DNA of 64,000 nt, from positions 164 through 64,163 of the forward strand of contig JAHDIH010000003.1 of NCBI GenBank assembly GCA_020630875.1, read 5' to 3'. Of this stretch, positions 25,394 through 33,760 are shown one piece after another (position 1 is the stretch's first letter; every line of letters starts with the position of its first letter). A program made the position numbers and the translations under genes. The stretch comes from Deltaproteobacteria bacterium (GTDB lineage: Bacteria; Myxococcota_A; Polyangia; Haliangiales; Haliangiaceae). The notes under the pieces are model-generated. The model ran no database searches, was not told the origin of the DNA, and saw nothing but the letters and a program-made list of their open reading frames with translations.

Positions 25394-27154
25394 ATGCGCC
25401 TAGCGGTCGGACTTCTCCTTTTGGTTTCAGCATGCGGTAAACCCCGCCCGAACTTTGCCTCAACAGCGCAGGGAGATGTCGCGCTTAGTTCATCAAAGCC
25501 TAGCCATCTGCGATGGCTGGCTCACTCTCCCCAAGAAAACGAAAAGAAGCTGGCCGCCGCTGCCGCGAACTCGGAACTTAAATCAGCAATTCAAAATGAC
25601 GATTTATCTACTATCGAGTCAATGTCGCAGTTCGCTACAAAGAATAAACTAGGCTCGAAAAAGACGATACTACTAGCAAGAGACAGACTCGCCAAAGCAG
25701 GGAAAGCAAAGCCCGTATTCTGTTTGGGACAGGCACTGCTAGCTGGTAAAAAATCCGATGAGATTGCAAGCGATCAAAACACCATCGTTGATTTTATGGA
25801 AGACGTGAACCAAGTCACGTACAGCCGCATTGCAAAGTATGCAGCTCGCGTCGACTTGATGAATTTCAGCTTAAATTGTCACAATGATTCAGCAGCTCTT
25901 ACGCAGCTTTCCAGACTTCACGTGGTGAGATACGCCTCGGTGGCTCGCAAGTTTTCAAGTAGCGGCTCTCAGCCGGGCGTTCTTAGAGTTCATGGCATTG
26001 CTCTCATACGTCCAGCGTGGGAACAACTTAGACTGTTTGCCTTGGGAGGTGAAAAGAAAGTAATAATTACCTCTCTTAAAGCGTTGCCACAAAACCACGA
26101 GACCAAGACGATTCTATCGCTTTTGCAACGTAGTAGTGAAAAGGATGCTCAAAACAAGCTAATCGCATTATTGCAACAACCACGCAGAGAAAGAGAAGAC
26201 AAAGAGGCCGCCGTCTCACTTATGGCAAGGTTTTGCGACGCAACCAGCTGCGACTACGCCGAATCGATCGCTAACTATTTTGCAGAACGTGGCAACCTTA
26301 GACTGGCGCTAAAGTGGATACGAAGAGCCAAAGAAAAAAGCTCAGTCGAAGTTGTCACGCGGGTGGCAGAATGGTTACTCGAAAATGACCGCCCCGGCGA
26401 AGCCTCGCAAATAATAAAGAAAGAAATGGGCGCCACCAATGACTCACGACGTCGATCTAAGTTTGCAAGATTCCACAAATTTCGCCTTCGCCCTCACGTG
26501 GGAGCCTGCCAAGGCTGCACCCCTCATTTGAGTGCGACCGACAACACTTTGACATTTTCCTGTCGGGCCGGGGACTATGATAGGCTTTCCATTCAAATGG
26601 GAGTACGCTCTTGTGCCGCCGACGCTTCTGAAAAGTCTCCATTCTTGTCCACCAGAGTGATGGCATCGTGGTTAACTAAAGATACGAGGGGCTTTGAGTC
26701 CCTTGTGAATTCTGTCTTTACACTCAACCACGACGACGTGGCGGTTGAAGTCTTCACCTTTCTAGCGAGGCAGGGAGATTATGAAAAAGCCAATGATATT
26801 CTTTCCAAGGCATTGAGCCACACCGGATTTGCAGGCGAGACCAAAACAAAACTTTGGTTGTACTCTAGTTGGCTAAATCGCATAGGCCTTCCAATTAACC
26901 GTCACGTGACGATCTCCAGCAATAAAACTGCGTGGTACGGCCGTCTGGTCAAACTATGGCTTAGCGGCCAACCTCCAAAGCAACAACTTATGGACCTTGC
27001 CACCACGAAAAAGCGAAAGTTACAACTCACGTTATTGCTAACGATGAACGATCAACTCACAGATAAACAACTAACACGTTTTTCCGATAGCATCGATGAC
27101 TCCTTACTTTTCGAGAAGTGGCTGGCTTTGAAATGGTTAAGCAGAGATATCTAA
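25394..27154 (+). CDS. TPR/helical-repeat-like lipoprotein
   Basis: 586 residues from ATG 25394. The signal is MRLAVGLLLLVSACGK with lipobox V-S-A-C. The mature protein is almost wholly helical, with repeating A/L-rich helix pairs of about 34 residues in places (for example N-L-R-L-A-L-K-W-I-R-R-A-K-E and G-D-Y-E-K-A-N-D-I-L-S-K-A-L), as in TPR or Sel1-like proteins. A cluster of Cys residues (A-C-Q-G-C and later C-R and S-C) sits at about 376-415. It may be an outer-membrane-anchored scaffold. Its last 22 bp overlap the next small membrane protein gene. Confidence 0.78.
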   Translation: MRLAVGLLLLVSACGKPRPNFASTAQGDVALSSSKPSHLRWLAHSPQENEKKLAAAAANSELKSAIQNDDLSTIESMSQFATKNKLGSKKTILLARDRLAKAGKAKPVFCLGQALLAGKKSDEIASDQNTIVDFMEDVNQVTYSRIAKYAARVDLMNFSLNCHNDSAALTQLSRLHVVRYASVARKFSSSGSQPGVLRVHGIALIRPAWEQLRLFALGGEKKVIITSLKALPQNHETKTILSLLQRSSEKDAQNKLIALLQQPRREREDKEAAVSLMARFCDATSCDYAESIANYFAERGNLRLALKWIRRAKEKSSVEVVTRVAEWLLENDRPGEASQIIKKEMGATNDSRRRSKFARFHKFRLRPHVGACQGCTPHLSATDNTLTFSCRAGDYDRLSIQMGVRSCAADASEKSPFLSTRVMASWLTKDTRGFESLVNSVFTLNHDDVAVEVFTFLARQGDYEKANDILSKALSHTGFAGETKTKLWLYSSWLNRIGLPINRHVTISSNKTAWYGRLVKLWLSGQPPKQQLMDLATTKKRKLQLTLLLTMNDQLTDKQLTRFSDSIDDSLLFEKWLALKWLSRDI

Positions 27155-27447
27155 TTGCCATAGGGCTGAGTGGCTTCGTCATTGTTTATCTTGCGGTAGA
27201 CTTCATCTCTGTTGCCCATTTCTATTACTTACCCACGCAGGGTTCGTTTCGGTTGGGGCATCCTCCCATTGATACCATCGCTATGAGCTATTGGGGGCAA
27301 ATCCTTTGGGGGATCCTAGGTTCCGCTGTTTCCGTAATTCTAGCAGCGTTACTTCCCAAAATTTCAGAGAAAGTAGCCGTTAGTTGGGCTATAGGTTTTT
27401 GTCTACTTGCAGTTGCCTATTTCCTTTGGGGACTTTGGCCATTTTAG
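27133..27447 (+). CDS. Small membrane protein, function unknown
   Basis: 104 residues from ATG 27133 (MVKQRYLIAIG); an in-frame GTG at 27118 is less likely. Three hydrophobic segments are visible: about 5-27, 50-72 and 78-102. The protein ends at W-P-F. No family recognised. It is coupled to the upstream lipoprotein by a 22-bp overlap and overlaps the convergent TauE/SafE gene by 4 bp. Confidence 0.72.
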   Translation: MVKQRYLIAIGLSGFVIVYLAVDFISVAHFYYLPTQGSFRLGHPPIDTIAMSYWGQILWGILGSAVSVILAALLPKISEKVAVSWAIGFCLLAVAYFLWGLWPF

Positions 27448-28292
27448 AAATTCTTCATTACCAGAATTGCTGCTGCCGTAATCATGACGGTGGCAAGAAT
27501 CTTTCGAGTGTGTTTCGCAGGCACCAATTGGGTGAGGCGTATGCCCACTTGGGTAAAGATTCCTGAGCTGGCTATCAAGGCAATAGCGATAGGAATATCC
27601 ACGTTGCCAATATAGGCCTGTTGCGCCGAACCAAATAGCGTCGTTACAAACAGCACTAAAACGCCCGTTCCAGCGGCACGCACCATGTCAAAGCCAAAAC
27701 CATAAAGCATTATTGGCACTAGTGTCACGCCGCCACCAAGCCCCATCATTCCGGACAAAAGGCCATTGACGGCTCCCACTACTCCGACGACAGGACCTGA
27801 TACCCGAAGTGATAATGAAGGGAGCATGACGAGCGGACGTATCGGTAATCTCGCCAGCGGGCCCTTTTTGGGAGGGAGTTGCCGCTCTGGGGTTGGGGTC
27901 GTAAATAGTAGCAACGAAAGCGCCCCAAAAACCAGTACGTACATTCCAGCCAATACGAGATCACTTATCTGAAAGACCGTATCTGCAATCGTCACGGTGG
28001 AGAGCGTAGCGAAGTACTCCAAAAAGTACGTCCCTGCAGTGACCCCGACCACGCTGCCACCAATCAGCATGATATCAAAACGAACCTCAGCAGCCCCAAG
28101 TTTACGAAACCTAAAATAGGCTCCCGAAGCGTTGGCAAGGGTCGCCACCAACGCGGTCCCTACTGCAATAGAAGGAGTCAAGCCGACGAGAGCCACAAGC
28201 AAAGGAACGATGATAAACCCACCACCAACTCCGAACATGCCAGAAACCAGCCCCGCGATGGCACCTACCAATATGGCGAACAAAACAACCAC
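27444..28292 (-). CDS. TauE/SafE-family (DUF81) membrane permease
   Basis: 282 residues from GTG 28292. Eight or so transmembrane segments are visible. Both halves carry the family's glycine-rich repeats: G-M-F-G-V-G-G-G-F-I-I-V-P near residues 19-31 and G-M-M-G-L-G-G-G-V-T-L-V-P in the second half. Relatives export or import sulfur compounds such as sulfite, sulfoacetate or taurine-derived anions. The substrate is unknown here. A 44-residue membrane microprotein gene ends 4 bp before this start. Confidence 0.9.
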   Translation of the reverse strand: MVVLFAILVGAIAGLVSGMFGVGGGFIIVPLLVALVGLTPSIAVGTALVATLANASGAYFRFRKLGAAEVRFDIMLIGGSVVGVTAGTYFLEYFATLSTVTIADTVFQISDLVLAGMYVLVFGALSLLLFTTPTPERQLPPKKGPLARLPIRPLVMLPSLSLRVSGPVVGVVGAVNGLLSGMMGLGGGVTLVPIMLYGFGFDMVRAAGTGVLVLFVTTLFGSAQQAYIGNVDIPIAIALIASSGIFTQVGIRLTQLVPAKHTRKILATVMITAAAILVMKNF

Positions 28293-28296
28293 AGCT

Positions 28297-28431
28297 TCAA
28301 ATCATGTAGTCGATTTCGACCCTCTTTTTACCCGACTTGTCACTTCTTGAAAAAATCATCGCCCACAGCGCTCCCCAGGCAATCGGAACGATAATACAGG
28401 CGGCCGTGAGTCCTATCTGCTTAAGCGACAC
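28297..28431 (-). CDS. 44-residue single-pass membrane microprotein
   Basis: The frame runs from GTG 28431 to TGA 28299-28297. Its product has one hydrophobic helix (about residues 6-27, L-T-A-A-C-I-I-V-P-I-A-W-G-A-L-W-A-M-I-F) followed by a polar basic tail (R-S-D-K-S-G-K-K-R-V-E). The frame is closed by a TAG just upstream, so GTG is the only plausible start. It ends 4 bp before the TauE/SafE start, which suggests translational coupling. The positive-inside pattern and spacing support a real gene; the family is unknown. Confidence 0.55.
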   Translation of the reverse strand: MSLKQIGLTAACIIVPIAWGALWAMIFSRSDKSGKKRVEIDYMI

Positions 28432-28499
28432 GCCTGATACTATCGTCAGACTCTAAAAGACGCTAATTCATGAGAGGTTCTTTTTGGATGTACCGAGTC

Positions 28500-28529
28500 T
28501 TGCGTCCCTACCCAGCTTCTTGATAGAAC
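28500..28529 (+). promoter_or_regulatory. Candidate promoter for tRNA-Cys
   Basis: TTGCGT at 28500-28505 and TAGAAC at 28524-28529, 18 bp apart, are followed by 14 bp to the mature tRNA 5' end. Each hexamer matches consensus at about four positions. Confidence 0.35.
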
Positions 28530-28543
28530 GCTAAGAGACATAG

Positions 28544-28615
28544 GGTGGCATGGCCAAGTGGTAAGGCAGAGCTCTGCAAAAGCTCCATTCCCCAGTTCGA
28601 ATCTGGGTGCCACCT
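28544..28615 (+). tRNA. tRNA-Cys (GCA)
   Basis: A 72-nt cloverleaf. The acceptor stem pairs GGTGGCA (28544-28550) with TGCCACC (28608-28614). The D stem is GCC/GGC. The anticodon stem is GAGCT (28569-28573) with AGCTC (28581-28585), loop CTGCAAA, anticodon GCA at 28576-28578. The T loop is TTCGAAT. CCA is not encoded: the 3' flank is TCCCTT. A structured repeat array begins 26 bp downstream and is probably cotranscribed. Confidence 0.96.
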
Positions 28616-28641
28616 CCCTTAACACTCGCCGGTAGAGTGAA

Positions 28642-28930
28642 ATGTCGCCGATCAGGCGACAAACAAAGCGAAGTTAGAGCGCAAGGCTTGCGAGCCGAAC
28701 CTTACCCCACAAGATGTCGCCGCTCAGGCGACAAACAAAGCAAAGTTAGAGCGCAAGGCTTGCGAGCCGAAACTTGCCCCACAAGAGATGTCGCCGCTCA
28801 GGCGACAAACAAAGCAAAGTTAGAGCGCAAGGCTTGCGAGCCGAAACTTGTCCCACAAGATGTCGCCGCTCAGGCGACCAACAAAGCGAAGTTAGAATTA
28901 TTCGAGCGCAAGGCTTGCGAGCTGGGATGG
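28642..28930 (+). repeat. Tandem array of about 72-bp structured repeats downstream of tRNA-Cys
   Basis: Four units begin with ATGTCGCCG at 28642, 28714, 28788 and 28860 (spacing 72, 74, 72). Each has a first hairpin GTCGCC-GCTCA-GGCGAC (GATCA loop in unit 1), an A-rich linker, and a second hairpin CGCAA-GGC-TTGCG. In units 2 and 3 the second hairpin is enclosed by a possible AAGTT/AACTT stem. Unit 4 has a 9-nt insertion before the second hairpin and diverges after GCGAG. The 74-bp spacing breaks any reading frame, and both hairpins are conserved, so an RNA or DNA structure is more likely than a protein. Confidence 0.9.
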
Positions 28931-29005
28931 AATCCCAGGAAGGCGAAGTGACCTGGTGGTCACGAGCCCGAGTATAACGCCGCGCTCGGTGATTCTAACG
29001 AGCGA
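28931..29005. other. Hairpin cluster between the repeat array and rmuC
   Basis: Two hairpins lie here: CTGGGAT/ATCCCAG starting near 28920, and GTGACC-TGGT-GGTCAC at about 28948-28963. Beyond them CTCGGTG pairs with CACCGAG inside the 3' end of rmuC, and CGCTCG with CGAGCG, giving alternative stems after the rmuC stop. There is no T-run on either strand. It may be a processing or termination region for the tRNA-repeat transcript and for rmuC. No gene is seen between 28616 and 29005. Confidence 0.5.
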
Positions 29006-30385
29006 CTAGCCACCGAGTTTGAGCACTTGCTGAGCAGCACTTGGCAACTCATCGACTTCCTTGAGTGATCGATGCATCGCCCTCTCCCGCCTTCTTGCAT
29101 CTCCTATGACGCGCTGGGCTTGCGAAAGTTTCGTTTCCACTTTGGAAAGCACTTCTCCAAACTTCCTAAACTCTGTTTTCACTACAGACAACACATCCCA
29201 TACTTCACTAGACCGTTTTTGAATGGCAAGAGTCCTAAACCCAAGCTGTAGTGAGTTAAGTAGCGCTGCCAGGTTACTTGGGCCGGCAACCATGATTCTA
29301 AAATCACGCTGCAGCATCTCGAGCGTATCCGGTTGACTCGCGATCTCAGCATAAAGTCCCTCTGTTGGCACAAACATCAAAGCAAAGTCCGTTGTAGAAG
29401 GAGGCTCCACGTACTTTTCTCGAATGGTGAGAGCGCTTGCTTTCACACTGTCTCGAAGTCGTTTGGACGCCGTACGCACTGCTGCTGGATCTGCATCTTC
29501 TCGGGCCTTCCTAAGTTGCAAGTAAGGTTCTTGCGGAAACTTAGCGTCGATAGGAAGCCAAATTTCTTTACCTTCTTCACTGCCTGGGAGCTTGATGGCG
29601 TATTCGACTCGGTCTCTACTAGAAGGCTTGGTGGCAACATTAGCTGAGAACTGTGCTGGCGCGAGTACCTGCTCTAGCAGCGTCCCAAGTTGAACCTCGC
29701 CCCAGGTTCCACGAGTCTTTACGTTGTTCATGACCTTTTTTAAATCACCAACTCCAACCGCTAGCGTACGCATTTCTCCCAGACCACGATGTACTTGTTC
29801 CAACCTCTCTGACACGGACTTGAAAGATTCGCCAAGACGCCGCTCGAGGGCTCCTTGAAGTTTCTCGTCGACGGTAACTCGCATCTCTTCAAGTTTCTTT
29901 TCGTTCGACTCGCGCATGGTTGCAAGCTGGTTGTCAACCACCGTTCGAATATCTGCCAGTCGTTGTTCCATCACTTGCTGTTGATTGCGAAAACTATCTT
30001 GCGTGTTCTCAACGAGGAGCTGTAGCGACTTTTGCGTTTGAGTCAGCCGCTGTTGCTGAAGCTCAGACTGTCCGGATACCTGCGCCGCCAACCGGTCTGC
30101 AATCCCGGTAACCTGCGCCACCAACGTAGTCGTCATGGACTGATAGCCACCAGCGATTTCCTCTCGTTGCAGCCGCTGATGAGTAAGCTGCCTGTCCATT
30201 ACTCCAGTAAATGTATCTCTTGTCCGCTCGCCTTCTTGTTCAAGACGCTGCTGGGAAGCCTTATTTAAACTCTCTAGAGCCGCAGTAAGTTGGCCGATAC
30301 GACTTCGCTGCTGCCTCCAAACGACAACAATCAAAACCAAGGCAAGAAGCGACACCACTCCCACTGCTAGCAAAAGACCAAACAC
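29006..30385 (-). CDS. rmuC: RmuC-family DNA recombination protein
   Basis: 459 residues from GTG 30385. One N-terminal membrane helix (about 3-23) is followed by a long coiled coil (about 30-215). The conserved RmuC nuclease-like domain carries T-W-G-E-V-Q-L, the V-E-Y-A-I-K-L-P-G block, L-P-I-D-A-K-F-P and F-A-L-M-F-V-P-T-E-G-L-Y. In E. coli RmuC limits recombination between inverted repeats. Nearest downstream features are the repeat array and tRNA-Cys. Length and architecture are normal. Confidence 0.93.
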   Translation of the reverse strand: MFGLLLAVGVVSLLALVLIVVVWRQQRSRIGQLTAALESLNKASQQRLEQEGERTRDTFTGVMDRQLTHQRLQREEIAGGYQSMTTTLVAQVTGIADRLAAQVSGQSELQQQRLTQTQKSLQLLVENTQDSFRNQQQVMEQRLADIRTVVDNQLATMRESNEKKLEEMRVTVDEKLQGALERRLGESFKSVSERLEQVHRGLGEMRTLAVGVGDLKKVMNNVKTRGTWGEVQLGTLLEQVLAPAQFSANVATKPSSRDRVEYAIKLPGSEEGKEIWLPIDAKFPQEPYLQLRKAREDADPAAVRTASKRLRDSVKASALTIREKYVEPPSTTDFALMFVPTEGLYAEIASQPDTLEMLQRDFRIMVAGPSNLAALLNSLQLGFRTLAIQKRSSEVWDVLSVVKTEFRKFGEVLSKVETKLSQAQRVIGDARRRERAMHRSLKEVDELPSAAQQVLKLGG

Positions 30386-30441
30386 TAAACCATTGTACAG
30401 TGCTGCTGTGACAGTAGCATCAACGCTATCTTTTGGGCACC

Positions 30442-30948
30442 TTACTCCTCAAGTGTTATCACGAACGAACCACGGGAATCTGGTGTTGTCGCGATGTAGC
30501 TCCCAGTGGCGAGAAACTCGAGTAGTCCCGTTTCAACATTGGCGGTAGCGGTATTTAGTGTCATATCCATTACGTACGGACCGACGATCAAGTTCTCTCC
30601 CAGACTCTGCCCTGCCAAACCTACGGAACTTCGACCACTAGCATCCATTTCTAGCTTTATCTCATCCAGCCTGTCGGCTTGTACAGTCAGCGATTGATTG
30701 TACGTTTCTGCCATTTCAAACACGGTAGTGATGGTGCCTAGTTCCTCTTGAGTCTCCAAAGTATCTCCAAGATCCGCGGAAAGGGTGACTCGAACCGTTC
30801 CCTGGAACACGGTATTCCATGCGGGATCAAGTCCTGCCCCCGACTCCCCCGAGCACCCCAAAGCCAATGTAACTACGACAATTAGTAAGTTCTTCAAGAC
30901 CACAATTTTAGGACGCTGCAAGAGCTCAGCGCAACCTTGACGCTCCAT
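30442..30948 (-). CDS. Small lipoprotein, function unknown
   Basis: 168 residues from ATG 30948, which begins 7 bp after the upstream Clp-PCRF stop; GTG 30903 is an alternative that trims the signal to VVLKNLLIVVVTLALGC. The lipobox is L-A-L-G-C. The mature part looks all-beta, with T/S-rich strands (G-T-V-R-V-T-L-S-A-D-L and M-D-M-T-L-N-T-A-T-A-N). No family recognised. It probably shares a transcript with the Clp-PCRF gene. Confidence 0.75.
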   Translation of the reverse strand: MERQGCAELLQRPKIVVLKNLLIVVVTLALGCSGESGAGLDPAWNTVFQGTVRVTLSADLGDTLETQEELGTITTVFEMAETYNQSLTVQADRLDEIKLEMDASGRSSVGLAGQSLGENLIVGPYVMDMTLNTATANVETGLLEFLATGSYIATTPDSRGSFVITLEE

Positions 30949-30954
30949 TTTAGG

Positions 30955-33684
30955 TTAGCGAGTTAAACTACGCCTAGCCTCTAGGAATCTGTCAAACAAA
31001 CCATTGAATACGTCTTTTAGTTTCATTAGCGACACGCCGGTCTCCGGATCGCGAGCACCAACCCCATCTTTTCCGTAAATGCGAACCACTTCCGTGGGGA
31101 TGGTTTCTAGTTTATCCAACGTAGCGCTTAGTCGACGCAAACGAACGTCGTGACTTCCAATAACCGTACGAGAGATACCGCGCTCTTCAAAATAACAGCT
31201 AGCTTCGCCATCGACGAAGATTCCTAGGCGGCCGGCCCGTTTACGCTTAGAACGAACTTGCCCCAAATTACTTTTCTCCTTTTTGGGTACTGCATCCACA
31301 AAAATCTTTGCGTGATTTTCAGTTCCTGGAAAGAAACGGTGAACGCCGCGTTCGTGTTTTAAAAACTCACTTGCCCCCGGCCCTTCCACGTCTAGATAGA
31401 CCCGAGACAGTTCGCCGTTTTCTTCAGAGTAACCAGCGACGGCGACTTCGAGGGACAACTGCCGGCACCAACGCATCTCAGCTACTGCCATCTTTTCAAG
31501 TAATTCGCTGTTGTCCTTAGTAGCTTCTGTGACGCCAATCATCAACCAAATCGATGACGGGCCGGCTTCCGCAAGTCTCATTTCCCAGTTGCGTTTGGCT
31601 GTAGTGAGCCTTTGAACCCTTCTAGCGATTCTTTCCGTCGGCGCAGACTCACTCAACGCTTCCTCTAGCATTTGTGCCGCTTGCTCTCCATTCTCCTGCA
31701 TGCGCACCTGAAGATCGAGATTCTGAAACTCTTCTAGCAAATTATTGCGTCGGTCATCATTGGTCCATGCGTCCGCCGCTCCCATAAGTTTCAACACATC
31801 CGAGCGACGAGAGCGTACCGTCTCTAGGGAGTTCATCAAAGGTTCGAGTGAAGCGAGTAGCGATTTGGCATCGCTTATCCATTGTTCTCTTGTCCGTGCA
31901 GGAACTGTGGAAACACCATCGACGACCGCCGCCACTTTTGATGGGCTTGCAACGTAGGCAGCAATCTTGGCCCCTCTAACGGTAACGGCAATCTCTGATT
32001 CTTCGGGTGGATTTTCTCTTACAATCGCTCCGGCAACAGAAGTCGCTATAGAGCGCTCAATAGTCCTTCGTAAAAAGCGAGCGCCATAATTGGGATGGTA
32101 GCCATGAGTCGCAAGCCAGTCCAACACGGCTTCGTCGCATGACAAGGTAAGCCGACGCTGACTTAGCCCAACGCGCTCACCAAGCAACTTTAGTTCTCGT
32201 GCCGCAATCCTGCGAATACTATCGCGCTGCAGTGGAAAGAAGTGAACCAATCGATCGAACCTATTGAGTAGCTCATAGCGAAATAATTCTTGAAGCTTTC
32301 GCTCTACCTCTCTGGCTTTTTGTTCCACGCCTGCTTGACGGTTCTGGAACCCAAAGGAAGCGGTCCGATAAGCTTCGGCGCCTGCATTAGAGGTTGCAAT
32401 AATAATCATCGAGCGACAAGAAACCGTCTCTCCAAGTCCATTAATAAATTCACCTTCATCGATAAGTTGCAGAAGCCTATCGTGAACTTGCTTGTGAGCT
32501 TTTTCAAACTCGTCGAGAAGAAGTACCGCAAATGGGAGTCCACTGACCCTTGAGGTCAATACTCCTCGCTGTCGTTCGACGCCGTTTGCATTGGGATTAC
32601 CAAACAAAGTATCTGCGCCATTTTCATCAGCGAAATCGGTCATGTTAATGCGAATCATTCGTTCGCTACCACCGAATAAATAGGAAGCGAGAAGTTGTGC
32701 CAGGTGCGTCTTACCAACCCCAGTAGGCCCTGCGAATAGAAACACTCCAAACGGACGTCTGGGGTCTGAAAGTCCCGCCTTTATTAAGCCGATCACATCG
32801 ACTACCGTTTCCACGGCTTTGTTCTGGCCCAGCACCGACTCGTGAAAGTGTTGCTTAAGCGCCGTGAGATCCAGCGGAACCGTTGGATCTATTAGACTCT
32901 TCGGGACTTGGTGAGTTTGACTAAAGCGAGCAATGACATCGCCCTCGCTCACGCTTTTCGTTCGCGTGGTAGCTACCACCTGCGTCATCAAGTCAATCGC
33001 TTTTTGCGGCATGCGGCTACGGGACAAAAAGCGATGGGATAAGTAGATGGACTGACTTCGCGCGGCAGCATCAACTTTAGTGCTTAAACTGTCGCACCAT
33101 TGATCCATAATCTTACTCGCCGCCGCTAAGTTCGGCTCCTGTACTTGCACGGTCACATAGTGTTTCTCAAGCTCGGTATTATACTCCAACATTCGCTGCA
33201 CACGCTTCTGCCCACCTTCTCCCAAAACGGGAAGGTCAAGTCTGAATGCCAGTGACTCAAGTAGTGGTTCAAGATCAAACTGGTACCCGAGCTCGATATC
33301 ACGAAAATAGGGAATGATGTTTCCAGCAGAGAGTATCGCATCTACCAGTTTTCCCATTTCCTCTCCCATCTCTTCATTGGGTTTCTTTAGCCCTACCGCT
33401 CTACGGCGGAAAGAAAGTTGGTACAGGCTCATATTGCCATACAAACTGGCAAGTTCAGCAGTATGATTTCGAGTGGGATCGGCAAGTTGCCGTGCCAGTT
33501 CACCAATGATTGCGCTTTTCCCTACGCCACTTTCACCGACTAAGATTGGACATTTTTTAGCAAGGCAAATATCGACGACTCGATCGACCATTTGGTCGAC
33601 CTCATACGCTGCTTTGACCTTGCCATTTCTGGCGTCTTGCAACAGATCTCGCTCAAGCCACTGCCCCCAAATATCGTCAGCCAT
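30955..33684 (-). CDS. ClpA/ClpB-type AAA+ ATPase fused to a release-factor-like PCRF domain
   Basis: 909 residues. There is no Clp N-domain. The first AAA module has Walker A G-E-S-G-V-G-K-S (50-57), but its Walker B reads F-R-D-I-E (127-131) and the usual Arg-finger stretch is altered. The second module is conserved: G-P-T-G-V-G-K-T (319-326), V-L-L-L-D-E (387-392), I-A-T-S-N (429-433), L-L-N-R-F-D (472-477) and G-A-R-F-L-R-R (534-540). The substrate-pore G-Y-V-G loop is replaced by N-A-N-G-V. Residues about 600-705 are a helical coiled coil. About 706-800 resemble the PCRF domain of RF1/RF2, with M-R-W-C, Y-L-D-V-E-G-P-G-A and E-R-G-V-H-R-F-F-P (778-786). The GGQ catalytic loop is absent. 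A ribosome-directed ATPase is inference. Confidence 0.85.
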   Translation of the reverse strand: MADDIWGQWLERDLLQDARNGKVKAAYEVDQMVDRVVDICLAKKCPILVGESGVGKSAIIGELARQLADPTRNHTAELASLYGNMSLYQLSFRRRAVGLKKPNEEMGEEMGKLVDAILSAGNIIPYFRDIELGYQFDLEPLLESLAFRLDLPVLGEGGQKRVQRMLEYNTELEKHYVTVQVQEPNLAAASKIMDQWCDSLSTKVDAAARSQSIYLSHRFLSRSRMPQKAIDLMTQVVATTRTKSVSEGDVIARFSQTHQVPKSLIDPTVPLDLTALKQHFHESVLGQNKAVETVVDVIGLIKAGLSDPRRPFGVFLFAGPTGVGKTHLAQLLASYLFGGSERMIRINMTDFADENGADTLFGNPNANGVERQRGVLTSRVSGLPFAVLLLDEFEKAHKQVHDRLLQLIDEGEFINGLGETVSCRSMIIIATSNAGAEAYRTASFGFQNRQAGVEQKAREVERKLQELFRYELLNRFDRLVHFFPLQRDSIRRIAARELKLLGERVGLSQRRLTLSCDEAVLDWLATHGYHPNYGARFLRRTIERSIATSVAGAIVRENPPEESEIAVTVRGAKIAAYVASPSKVAAVVDGVSTVPARTREQWISDAKSLLASLEPLMNSLETVRSRRSDVLKLMGAADAWTNDDRRNNLLEEFQNLDLQVRMQENGEQAAQMLEEALSESAPTERIARRVQRLTTAKRNWEMRLAEAGPSSIWLMIGVTEATKDNSELLEKMAVAEMRWCRQLSLEVAVAGYSEENGELSRVYLDVEGPGASEFLKHERGVHRFFPGTENHAKIFVDAVPKKEKSNLGQVRSKRKRAGRLGIFVDGEASCYFEERGISRTVIGSHDVRLRRLSATLDKLETIPTEVVRIYGKDGVGARDPETGVSLMKLKDVFNGLFDRFLEARRSLTR

Positions 33685-33760
33685 GACTTGAGCGTACCAA
33701 AGTTAGTTTTCTGTGGCTTGGCCCCAAGCTAGTTTTGTCGCAATCGCGAGCAAGAAATGT

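Noticed and set aside
28544..28615. tRNA-Cys as an integration site with an att duplication
   Set aside because: I found no copy of the tRNA 3' end in the downstream repeats and no integrase nearby.
28642..28930. CRISPR array
   Set aside because: The units are contiguous 72-74 bp repeats with no unique spacers, and no cas genes are present.
28607..28977. Forward frames of 67 and 114 codons across the post-tRNA repeat array
   Set aside because: The 74-bp unit shifts the frame between units, hairpins rather than codons are conserved, and one frame starts inside the tRNA. More likely structured non-coding DNA or RNA.
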